DNA of 8,595 bases from Phycisphaeraceae bacterium (lineage in GTDB: Bacteria; Planctomycetota; Phycisphaerae; Phycisphaerales; Phycisphaeraceae), in assembly GCA_029260675.1 (NCBI GenBank), contig JAJDCV010000015.1, positions 1 through 8,595 on the forward strand, written 5' to 3'. The first letter of the stretch is position 1, and each line of letters opens with the position of its first letter. This document shows, in pieces, positions 1-5,867 of this stretch. Made by a program: the position numbers and the translations under genes. The notes under the pieces were generated by a model. The model saw only the letters and a list, made by a program, of their open reading frames with translations. It made no database searches and was not told the origin of the DNA.

Positions 1-608
1 CCGGCACGACCTTTACCCATTCGGGCATCGCCTCCAACGGCGACGACTTCGTGGTTCCCCTGGACATCAACAACGACGGCACGAACGACGTCAATATGGG
101 GGTGTTCCTTAACGCAATCAGCTTCAACGCGTTCCCCGGTAACGCCACGCTGGTGGACATCCCCGCCGGGGGCCCGGACCCCGACGGCAACGGAGACGGG
201 CTGAGCTATTACGTCACGGGGTTTCAGACCTTAGTGTTCAATCCCAATCCTTTCGATTTTATGTCCGCCGGCGGCGGGATCAACCTGGCGTTCGTCACGC
301 CTTATGTCGCACTCTATGGCGGCTACCGGTATCAGCTCAAGCACGTCGCGGATGGCGAGTGGGTCGGCGTGCGTTTCAAGATCGGGGGCGTCGATCATTT
401 CGGTGCGATCGAGATCCAGAGCTTCGCCGGCTTTGGGGCACTCGATCAGAACGGCGATGGCAACCCCAACGGCGTCGGCGATTTCTCCACGGACCCGGTC
501 AATGTGACCCTGGGCCTGATGGTATGGGATCCGGTCCCCGAGCCGGCCTCGCTCGCCCTGCTGGCCATGGGCGCCGGGGCGATCGGACTACGGCGGCGGG
601 GGGCGTAA
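1..608 (+). CDS. PEP-CTERM sorting-domain secreted protein, 3' part (5' end outside window)
   Basis: The frame is open from the left edge (first full codon at 3) to TAA at 606-608, giving about 201 visible residues, so the start lies outside the window and the GTG at 51 is internal. The C-terminus is a textbook PEP-CTERM signal: VPEP, a hydrophobic Ala/Leu/Gly stretch, then an RRR cluster just before the stop. In this family the signal directs secreted proteins to processing by an exosortase-type system, with loss of the tail at the cell envelope. The body has three Asp/Asn/Gly-rich segments (DINNDGTNDVN, DPDGNGDG, DQNGDGNPNG) that look like calcium-binding loops, though this is inference. 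The stretch with VGVRFKIGGVDHFGAIEI resembles the beta-rich body common in such secreted planctomycete proteins. No enzymatic motif is visible. It is followed by a strong terminator and is probably the last gene of its unit. The signal is certain; the role is unknown. Confidence 0.9.
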   Translation, partial: GTTFTHSGIASNGDDFVVPLDINNDGTNDVNMGVFLNAISFNAFPGNATLVDIPAGGPDPDGNGDGLSYYVTGFQTLVFNPNPFDFMSAGGGINLAFVTPYVALYGGYRYQLKHVADGEWVGVRFKIGGVDHFGAIEIQSFAGFGALDQNGDGNPNGVGDFSTDPVNVTLGLMVWDPVPEPASLALLAMGAGAIGLRRRGA

Positions 609-639
609 ACCGCTATCGGCGATCTATCACGTGTGTGCA

Positions 640-670
640 AAAGGCGGATCCTCCGGGGGCCGCCTTTTTT
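640..670 (+). terminator. Rho-independent terminator after the PEP-CTERM gene
   Basis: An 8-nt arm AAAGGCGG (640-647) pairs with CCGCCTTT (660-667). The loop is 12 nt and can form further C-G pairs inside, and the right arm runs into a T6 tract (665-670). It lies 32 nt after the PEP-CTERM stop codon and just before queE. Confidence 0.88.
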
Positions 671-699
671 ATTCGATGCGCACTACAATCTCCGACGAG

Positions 700-1386
700 A
701 TGAGCACACTGAAGGTCAACGAGGTTTTTTACTCCGTCCAGGGCGAGAGCACACGGGCCGGGCTGCCCTGCGTCTTTATCCGCCTGACCGGCTGCCACCT
801 GCGCTGCGGCTACTGCGATACCGAGTACGCCTTCCACGAAGGGAAGCGCAAGACGATCGACGAAGTGATCACCGAAGCCGAGGATCTGGGCGGCGGCTGC
901 GAACTCTACGAAGTCACCGGCGGCGAACCGCTTTTGCAACCCAACGTCCACGGGCTAATGAAGCAACTCTGCGACATGGGCAAGACCGTCTTGTTGGAAA
1001 CCAGCGGCGCCTGCGATATCAGCCCCTGCGACCCGCGCGTGATCCGCATCATGGACCTGAAAACTCCCGGCAGCGGCGAGGTCGAACGTAACCACTGGCC
1101 CAACATCGAGCACCTGACCAAGCAGGACGAGGTCAAACTCGTGCTGTGTTCACGGGAAGACTACCAATGGGCCCGCGGGGTGATCCAGGAACACCGACTG
1201 GCTGACCGTGTCGCCGCCGTGTTGGTCAGTGCGGTCCACGAAACACCCCCCGGGAAAGAGCTCGCTGGATCAACGGGTTTGTCCCTGCACGATCTGGCCC
1301 AATGGATCCTCGAAGACCGCCTGCCCGTGCGTATCCAGCCCCAACTGCATAAACTGATCTGGGACCCGAACGACAGGGGCGTTTGA
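700..1386 (+). CDS. queE: 7-carboxy-7-deazaguanine synthase (radical SAM, preQ0/queuosine pathway)
   Basis: QueE is a radical SAM enzyme that turns 6-carboxy-5,6,7,8-tetrahydropterin into 7-carboxy-7-deazaguanine, the step after QueD towards preQ0 and queuosine in tRNA. The 228-residue protein begins with the typical VNEVFYSVQGES. The 4Fe-4S cluster motif C-x3-C-x2-C lies at C32, C36 and C39 (GCHLRCGYCDTEYAF, the usual QueE form), followed by the SAM-contacting GGEP (74-77), ETSGA (100-104), MDLKTPGSGE and a C-terminal IQPQLHKLIW. ATG 700 is chosen because family similarity begins right after it. An in-frame ATG at 676 adds eight residues but sits only 6 nt after the terminator U-tract, and the longer frame from GTG 631 would run through the terminator. 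Only a weak GACGAG precedes ATG 700. queD follows 125 nt downstream on the same strand, so co-transcription is plausible. No queC is visible. Confidence 0.95.
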   Translation: MSTLKVNEVFYSVQGESTRAGLPCVFIRLTGCHLRCGYCDTEYAFHEGKRKTIDEVITEAEDLGGGCELYEVTGGEPLLQPNVHGLMKQLCDMGKTVLLETSGACDISPCDPRVIRIMDLKTPGSGEVERNHWPNIEHLTKQDEVKLVLCSREDYQWARGVIQEHRLADRVAAVLVSAVHETPPGKELAGSTGLSLHDLAQWILEDRLPVRIQPQLHKLIWDPNDRGV

Positions 1387-1393
1387 GGAAAAA

Positions 1394-1430
1394 CAGAAAA
1401 GTAGAAAAGCAGAAAAGCAGGAAAGCAGGA
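1394..1430 (+). repeat. Short tandem repeat, 8-nt unit CAGAAAAG
   Basis: Four full 8-nt units follow one another: CAGAAAAG (1394), TAGAAAAG (1402), CAGAAAAG (1410) and CAGGAAAG (1418), plus a partial CAGGA (1426-1430). The array begins 8 nt after the queE stop codon. It is strongly purine-rich on the plus strand. No function can be read from the sequence. Confidence 0.85.
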
Positions 1431-1464
1431 CGGCTTCAACAGCGGCGTAGCCGTTAAATACAAT

Positions 1465-1504
1465 CCCCGAACCCTAGACCCTAGACCCCGAACCCTAGAC
1501 CCCA
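1465..1504 (+). repeat. Interspersed repeat of CCCCGAACCCTAGAC units
   Basis: Two identical 15-mers CCCCGAACCCTAGAC (1465-1479 and 1486-1500) are separated by CCTAGA, itself part of the same pattern. The array ends 7 nt before the queD start codon, so it would form the leader or promoter region of queD unless queD is read from queE. On the minus strand it gives a Gly-Ser-Arg-Val-Arg-Gly-Leu peptide pattern that I regard as spurious. Confidence 0.85.
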
Positions 1505-1511
1505 TTCCCCC

Positions 1512-1874
1512 ATGCAAATCTCCCTGACCAAGACAATCGACTTCGAAGCGGCGCACTGGCTGCCGACGTTCCCCGAGGGGCACAAGTGCCGACGGCTGCA
1601 CGGGCATTCATTCAAGATCGACGTGGTGATTGCCGGTGAAGTTGATCCAGCCAAGGGTTTCCTCCAGGACTTCGGCGAAGTCAAGGAAGCAACCGAACCG
1701 ATACGCAAGCAGCTCGATCATTACTGCCTGAACGACATCGAAGGCCTGGAGAACCCCACCGCCGAGATGCTCGCCAAGTGGGTCTACGACCGGCTCAAGC
1801 CCAGCCTCCCGCTGCTCACCGCCGTGCGCGTCCGTGAGACCTGCACCAGCAGCGCCGAGTATCGGGGGGAGTGA
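1512..1874 (+). CDS. queD: 6-carboxytetrahydropterin synthase QueD
   Basis: QueD converts 7,8-dihydroneopterin triphosphate into 6-carboxy-5,6,7,8-tetrahydropterin, the substrate of the QueE encoded just upstream. The 120-residue protein has the normal family length. The zinc ligands are H15 (FEAAHWLP) and H30/H32 in HGHSF. The catalytic cysteine is C26 in the C-x3-HGH arrangement that separates QueD from ordinary PTPS proteins. D69-H70 in LDHYCLN supply the catalytic Asp/His pair, PTAE follows at 82-85, and E109 in VRVRETCTSSAEY is the pterin-binding glutamate. ATG 1512 sits directly before the conserved start and matches family length. No Shine-Dalgarno sequence precedes it: the leader is the CCCTAGAC repeat and a C-rich run. 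The gene ends with TGA at 1872-1874 and faces the convergent sigma-like gene 58 nt away. Confidence 0.96.
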   Translation: MQISLTKTIDFEAAHWLPTFPEGHKCRRLHGHSFKIDVVIAGEVDPAKGFLQDFGEVKEATEPIRKQLDHYCLNDIEGLENPTAEMLAKWVYDRLKPSLPLLTAVRVRETCTSSAEYRGE

Positions 1875-1885
1875 AGCGATGGTGG

Positions 1886-1965
1886 ATGGCGGATTACCGC
1901 TTAACGATCGCGCAGGCAGCTCGACTGTTTTCTCAATCCCCCACCCGCAATCCGCTATCCGCCAT
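1886..1965. repeat. Inverted repeat at the queD / sigma-like convergent junction
   Basis: ATGGCGGAT (1886-1894) is matched perfectly by ATCCGCCAT (1957-1965), so the same 9-mer is present on both strands. On the minus strand it continues as ATGGCGGATAGCGGATTGCGG, built from GCGGATT/GCGGATA steps. This resembles the GGATTGCGGATT-type intergenic repeats I recall from planctomycetes. The pair straddles the stop codon of the minus-strand gene, whose last ten codons (1936-1965) lie inside it. There is no U-tract, so a terminator role is only possible. Confidence 0.65.
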
Positions 1966-3438
1966 GATTAGCACTACCCCCGCCTCGGCCGCCACGTCGG
2001 TCAGTTGCTTAAGCCCGATGTTCTCCGCCCCGCGCCGATGCGCCTGTCTGGGTTGATCCGTGGTGGATTCGGGTTCGGTCGCAAATCGGCCCAGCAACCG
2101 GTTGGTCAGGAACGGATCGAACCGGCGCTGCCGACCTGGATTAAATGACTCGACCGACTGGATCAACACCACAAGGCCTTGCTCCAGAAGCTCCATCAAC
2201 CGCGGGCCGGCCGGTCCCGTATCGCCGATCAGGTTACGGCGGGAAACCGACAGCACGACCGGCAGGTGTATCTGTACAAGAAAATCCCGTAACTCACGGG
2301 CCTGCTCGATCCATTGTTCAAACCGTTTGACCTGCATCGCCCCTGGGTTGTACCGATCGAATTGCTCGCGCTCGCGCACCGCCCGGCCCTTCACGAAGTT
2401 ATAGCGCACAAACAGCGTCCGCACTCGGTCGGGGGGGATCACCGGCTGGCGGAACAACGCGTGTACCGGCTTGGGCAGGTTGTCCAGCGAGACCTCGGCC
2501 GTCTTGCGGTGGCGCATCAGGGTTTGCACCGGGTGCCCGAGGATCACCTCGTCGGCGTCGTCCCGGTCAAAGATCGGCGAAGCGATGTACGCCAACGAGA
2601 CGCGCCCGGCCTTGCCCGCGCCGTGCTGGTGGATCGCGCGGTAGATCGTCGAGCGGGTGCGCCTGAAACGGGCCGTGATCCGGTCGATCGGCACACCCAC
2701 GCGGTACGCCCGCACGATCACGCGCTTCTGTTTGCTAGACAATGGCCCGGTGTGGTCTGCGAATACCGCCCGCCCGGGGTGGTCGCGATCGTGATTTGCC
2801 AGCAGTTGTCGTATGGTCTCAAGCCCACGCCCGGTCTTCGTCGCCAGGTGGGCGGCGACCTGATTCAATGACACATCTTTTCGGCGCACGATCTGCCTTG
2901 CCCGCTGGATCAAACGCCGACGCGCTTCCGGGTCGATCTGTGTGAACGACACGGCCCGGCTGACCTGCGAGGGATGATCCTGGATAAAGCGATCCGACGC
3001 CGACCTCGGCACCGCCACGGCCTTCCGCCCGCCATCCGTCGGTGCAATCCAGCGCCAACGCATCCCCGCCCTGCGCCAGCGCCCGATTGTCTTGGTGCTG
3101 ACCCCCAGCCGATCGGCGAGCTGGTGTATCGTCTCGACGGGGTCGTTTTCATCGACCGCCATCCGCATCGATCGGCTGAGGCTGTCGATCATCAACCGAA
3201 GGTCCGGCAGCACCGCCTCGCCCGCCAACACCACCGCGTCCTTGTCTTCACGCCGATACCCCGTGATCCGGTAGAACAAAAAGTCCAAGGGGTAGTTCTT
3301 AGCCGGGTCCAGCTGGTCGTGCAGCCGTTCGATCCGCTTGACCTGCCGGGTGCGTTTGTCGACCGGGGAAAAGATGAGCTGCCGTGTCAGCCCGTCCAGC
3401 GGCTCGCAGTTGAAAGTTTGTTTAAGTCGCCGACTCAA
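1933..3438 (-). CDS. Degenerate sigma-70-like protein with three N-terminal HTH segments and no region 3/4
   Basis: The protein has 501 residues. Helix-turn-helix-like segments are seen at about 101-125 (LADRLGVSTKTIGRWRRAGM), 187-213 (QVAAHLATKTGRGLETIRQLL) and 235-272 (RITARFRRTRSTIYRAI). Residues 334-453 align by eye with sigma-70 region 1.2 to 2: PPDRVRTLFVRYNFVKGRA, then LVQIHLPVVLSVSRR (2.1), then MELLEQGLVVLIQSVESFNP (2.2), then a degraded 2.3/2.4 (RRFDPFLTNRLLGRFA) without the usual YATWWIRQ-like aromatic core. Regions 3 and 4 are absent; only about 48 low-similarity residues follow, ending in intergenic repeat DNA. The layout matches, from memory, the planctomycete sigma family with N-terminal HTHs, so I read this as a diverged paralogue. 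It may bind RNA polymerase core or DNA as a regulator rather than act as a normal sigma factor. The start is TTG 3438, since no better codon lies upstream before a stop and a strong purine tract precedes it. It lies 28 nt after mqnA and is probably co-transcribed with it. Confidence 0.75.
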   Translation of the reverse strand: MSRRLKQTFNCEPLDGLTRQLIFSPVDKRTRQVKRIERLHDQLDPAKNYPLDFLFYRITGYRREDKDAVVLAGEAVLPDLRLMIDSLSRSMRMAVDENDPVETIHQLADRLGVSTKTIGRWRRAGMRWRWIAPTDGGRKAVAVPRSASDRFIQDHPSQVSRAVSFTQIDPEARRRLIQRARQIVRRKDVSLNQVAAHLATKTGRGLETIRQLLANHDRDHPGRAVFADHTGPLSSKQKRVIVRAYRVGVPIDRITARFRRTRSTIYRAIHQHGAGKAGRVSLAYIASPIFDRDDADEVILGHPVQTLMRHRKTAEVSLDNLPKPVHALFRQPVIPPDRVRTLFVRYNFVKGRAVREREQFDRYNPGAMQVKRFEQWIEQARELRDFLVQIHLPVVLSVSRRNLIGDTGPAGPRLMELLEQGLVVLIQSVESFNPGRQRRFDPFLTNRLLGRFATEPESTTDQPRQAHRRGAENIGLKQLTDVAAEAGVVLIMADSGLRVGD

Positions 3439-3444
3439 AGTGGG

Positions 3445-3456
3445 CTCCCCCCCCTC
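3445..3456 (-). promoter_or_regulatory. Shine-Dalgarno-like purine tract before the TTG start at 3438
   Basis: Read on the minus strand this is GAGGGGGGGGAG, ending 6 nt before the TTG start codon. It supports the non-ATG start of the sigma-like gene. The run of eight G is also a possible slippage site. Confidence 0.55.
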
Positions 3457-3466
3457 GCAACCGGGC

Positions 3467-4342
3467 TCAGGCTTCCTGGCTGTACAACCGAAGCGGGCGG
3501 ACCTCTTTAATCAGGCCCAACTGCGCCGCTTCCTGTGCGAACCGTTTGATCGCTTCAATCTGTTCCGGCCCGACCCGGTAGCTCAGCACGTGTTCGAGAT
3601 ACCGCTGAGCAGCCTGGCGTTCCCAGCCGTGTGTCTCTGCGTAGCTGCAAGCGATCTCGTCGATGCTTTCCGCATTGCGTTCGCGCTGCCGATCCAGCAA
3701 CCCGGGCAGATCCCCCAGGTCATCGTTAAGCCGAGCCATCCATATCGCGAAGACGAACGGCAGGCCCGTCAGGGCTTTCCAGCTCTCGCCCAGGTCCATC
3801 TGATACGGATACTCGGTGGCGAACGGCGCATCGTGAACAACCTTGTCCCCGATCAGGAGCATCGTCTGTGGGGCCGGACTTAACTCGGTGTCGGCCAATG
3901 ATTCACGGGCGTCAAACCGTATGAGTTCCGGATCCAACCCATGCAATCTGCGAAGCAACACGCGCATCAACGTGATGCTGGTATGGCTGTCTTGATCGAC
4001 ATGGACCGTGCTGATCACGTCGATCGGCACCCGGCTGAACAACCGCACGGTCTCGGTCGGCCCGTCCGACGCGATGCAGCCGGCCGGGACAATCACCAAA
4101 GGCTCATCCGATCGGTAGTAATCGATCACCGGGCACAACGCGATGTCCACCTCGCCTCGCTCCAGGTCACCTAGCAGGGCCGACGGGACGTCCAGGTACA
4201 GCTTCGCCCCGGGGATCGGCGTCGGGGGCAGGCTGTCCAGTCCCGCGATCAGAGGCTTGGCGTTCAGATACCCCACACAGCCGATCCGCTGGACCCGCTT
4301 GCCGGTCTGGGTTGTGCCGGGTTGTCCGATCGTGGGGTTCAT
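3467..4342 (-). CDS. mqnA: Chorismate dehydratase MqnA (futalosine menaquinone pathway)
   Basis: MqnA dehydrates chorismate to 3-[(1-carboxyvinyl)oxy]benzoate, the first committed step of the futalosine route to menaquinone. The 291-residue protein shows the family signatures in order: RIGCVGYLNAKPLIAGL near the N-terminus (the usual SYLN-KPL motif), DVPSALLGDLERGEVDIALCPVIDY, CIASDGPTETVRLFSRVPID, SHTSITLMRVLL, MLLIGDKVV and MDLGESWKALTGLPFVFAIW. The last is highly typical. The start is ATG 4342, 18 codons before the conserved RIGCVGYLN. The longer frame (to 4480) runs back across the promoter and has no family similarity. A good promoter ends 6 nt before this ATG, so the mRNA is probably leaderless. 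The gene is divergent from the NtrC-type regulator, and the sigma-like gene follows in the same direction. No other mqn gene is in the window. Confidence 0.95.
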   Translation of the reverse strand: MNPTIGQPGTTQTGKRVQRIGCVGYLNAKPLIAGLDSLPPTPIPGAKLYLDVPSALLGDLERGEVDIALCPVIDYYRSDEPLVIVPAGCIASDGPTETVRLFSRVPIDVISTVHVDQDSHTSITLMRVLLRRLHGLDPELIRFDARESLADTELSPAPQTMLLIGDKVVHDAPFATEYPYQMDLGESWKALTGLPFVFAIWMARLNDDLGDLPGLLDRQRERNAESIDEIACSYAETHGWERQAAQRYLEHVLSYRVGPEQIEAIKRFAQEAAQLGLIKEVRPLRLYSQEA

Positions 4343-4348
4343 CAACGG

Positions 4349-4376
4349 ATTATATCGGCCCGAGACCGCGTGTCGC
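4349..4376 (-). promoter_or_regulatory. Sigma-70-type promoter of mqnA, probably leaderless
   Basis: On the minus strand a perfect -10 hexamer TATAAT (4354-4349) is preceded by a 16-nt spacer and GCGACA (4376-4371), which matches TTGACA at four of six bases. Only six bases (CCGTTG) separate TATAAT from the mqnA ATG at 4342, so transcription would begin at or next to the A of the start codon. Confidence 0.65.
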
Positions 4377-4410
4377 GTGATACGGCCGCTTGGGTCCGTG
4401 GGGCCGGGGG

Positions 4411-4438
4411 GGTTGACCGCGGGACGGTTGACCGTCAA
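4411..4438. promoter_or_regulatory. Candidate operator: GGTTGACCG direct repeat and TTGAC-C-GTCAA palindrome
   Basis: GGTTGACCG occurs twice, at 4411-4419 and 4426/4427-4434, about 16 nt apart. The second copy is part of a perfect palindrome TTGAC-C-GTCAA (4428-4438) that ends 11 nt before the ATG of the NtrC-type gene. It lies in the divergent gap with mqnA. The first TTGACC could also serve as a -35 box, with a poor CAAGAT 17 nt downstream. No GG-N10-GC sigma-54 promoter was recognised here. Confidence 0.4.
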
Positions 4439-4449
4439 GATTGCTTGCC

Positions 4450-5838
4450 ATGCCAAGCGATGAAAAAACCCCGACCGCACAGGTCCTGATTGTGGATGAC
4501 GAGCCCGACCACGCCGAGGTCATGGCCGAGGCTTTGCGGCGGATGGGTCACGTCTGCACGCTCGTGAACGACCTCGAAGCCGCGACCGATGAGCTCAAGC
4601 ACGGCCAGTTTGATCTGATCGTCACCGATTTAGTTATGGAAAACCCCGACGACGGCCAAAAAGTCCTCGCCGCGGCGCGCCAGAGCCAGCCCGACGCCGA
4701 GACCATCATGGTCACCGCCCACGGCGATGTCCCGACCGCCAAGGCCGCGATCAAGGGCGGCGCCTACGACTTCATCGAGAAGCCGTTGGACCTGGGCGTC
4801 TTCCGCACACTCTGCGACCACGCCATCCAGGCCGTCATGCTCCGCGCCCAGAACACCCACCTGCACCAACGCCTCGACGCGCAGTTCGGGTTCGAAGGCA
4901 TCATCGGCGGCGCACCATCCATCCGCTCGCTGATCACCACCATGCGCCAGGTCGCCCCCAGCAACATCCCCGTGCTCATCACCGGCGAGTCCGGCACGGG
5001 TAAGGAGCTGATCGCCCAGGCACTGCACAACAATTCCAAACGCACCAAGAAGCCGTTTGTCCCGTTGAACTGTGCTGGGCTAAGCGCGTCGATCCTGGGA
5101 GACGAGCTGTTCGGCCACGTTAAGGGCGCGTTCACCGGCGCGGACAAAGACCGCCAGGGACGCTTCGAGTTTGCCGACGGCGGAACCCTCTTCCTCGACG
5201 AGGTCGGCGACATGCCCGCCGACATGCAGGCCAAGCTCCTGCGCGTCCTGGAGTCCGGCGAGGTCGTCCGTCTCGGTGCCAACAAGACCACCCACGTCGA
5301 CGTCCGGCTGGTCTCCGCAACCAACCACGACCTGGGGCAACTCGTCAAGGACGGCACGTTCCGCGAAGACCTCTTCTTCCGCATCAAGGGCGTCGAACTG
5401 CACCTGCCCTCGCTGCGAGAACGCCGCGAGGACATCCCGCTGCTGGTCAGGCATTACGTCGCCCACTACGCTAAGCAATTAGAAAAACCCGTTCCCGACG
5501 TCGCCGAGGACGTGCAGATGACACTCATGCAGCACGACTGGCCCGGGAATATCCGTCAACTGATGAACGCCGTGCAGAGCATGGTCGTCATCGCCGACTC
5601 CAACAAGATCGAACCCCGCCACCTCCCCCCCGAAGTCCGCGAGGCCGGCAATACCGACACCCCCGGTTTCCCGGGCACTTCGCCCGACACCGGGGGGATG
5701 AGCCTGGACCAGATCGAAAAGAAAGCCATCCGCGACGCCCTGAGAGTCACCGCCGGCAACCGCGAACAAGCCGCCTTGATGCTCGGCATCGGGGAAAGGA
5801 CGCTGTATCGGAAACTCAAAGAGTACGGGCTTAAATAA
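4450..5838 (+). CDS. NtrC-family sigma-54-dependent response regulator
   Basis: This 462-residue cytoplasmic transcription activator has the standard three-domain layout. The receiver (about 10-125) carries the acidic pair D16/D17, phosphoacceptor D60 (LIVTDLVM), T89 (VTAHG) and K111 (EKPLD). The AAA+ domain (about 150-385) has Walker A GESGTGKE (179-186), the sigma-54-contacting GAFTGA loop (226-231), Walker B GTLFLDE (245-251), SATNHDL, and FREDLFFRI with LPSLRERREDIPLL. The C-terminal Fis-type HTH (about 417-462) contains GNREQAALMLGIGERTLYRKLKEYG. All catalytic motifs are intact, so it should activate RNA polymerase bearing sigma-54 when phosphorylated. ATG 4450 is chosen over an in-frame TTG at 4441; no clear Shine-Dalgarno site is seen, and the ATG lies in the loop of a small inverted repeat (GCTTG / CAAGC, 4443-4458). 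No histidine kinase is nearby. The membrane-protein gene follows 29 nt later. Targets cannot be told from the sequence. Confidence 0.95.
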   Translation: MPSDEKTPTAQVLIVDDEPDHAEVMAEALRRMGHVCTLVNDLEAATDELKHGQFDLIVTDLVMENPDDGQKVLAAARQSQPDAETIMVTAHGDVPTAKAAIKGGAYDFIEKPLDLGVFRTLCDHAIQAVMLRAQNTHLHQRLDAQFGFEGIIGGAPSIRSLITTMRQVAPSNIPVLITGESGTGKELIAQALHNNSKRTKKPFVPLNCAGLSASILGDELFGHVKGAFTGADKDRQGRFEFADGGTLFLDEVGDMPADMQAKLLRVLESGEVVRLGANKTTHVDVRLVSATNHDLGQLVKDGTFREDLFFRIKGVELHLPSLRERREDIPLLVRHYVAHYAKQLEKPVPDVAEDVQMTLMQHDWPGNIRQLMNAVQSMVVIADSNKIEPRHLPPEVREAGNTDTPGFPGTSPDTGGMSLDQIEKKAIRDALRVTAGNREQAALMLGIGERTLYRKLKEYGLK

Positions 5839-5867
5839 CATTCACCACCATACCGGGAGCCGCGCAC

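Noticed and set aside
51..608. GTG 51 as the start of the PEP-CTERM gene
   Set aside because: The frame is open back to the window edge, and no signal peptide follows the GTG although the protein must be exported.
1394..1504. CRISPR array or telomere-like sequence
   Set aside because: The units are 8 and 15 nt and are tandem or nearly so, without spacers of regular length. The likeness of CCCTAG to telomeric units is superficial in a bacterial gene-dense region.
1161..1607. Minus-strand open frame of 148 codons across the queE end, the gap and the queD start
   Set aside because: It is antisense to two well-supported enzymes, and its distinctive part is only the translation of the CCCTAGAC and CAGAAAAG repeats.
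1871..2056. Small plus-strand frame after queD
   Set aside because: Its start is the translation of the intergenic repeat (MADYRLTIA pattern) and the rest is antisense to the sigma-like gene.
2314..3883. Long plus-strand open frames opposite the sigma-like gene and mqnA
   Set aside because: They are shadows in high-GC DNA: they lack recognisable domains, while the minus-strand frames show clear family motifs.
4342..4480. Longer mqnA form starting at 4480
   Set aside because: The extra 46 residues have no family similarity and cross both the promoter and the start of the divergent gene.
4764..5435. Minus-strand open frame of 223 codons inside the NtrC-type gene
   Set aside because: It is antisense to the receiver and AAA+ domains, with Arg/Ser-rich low-complexity content and no motif.
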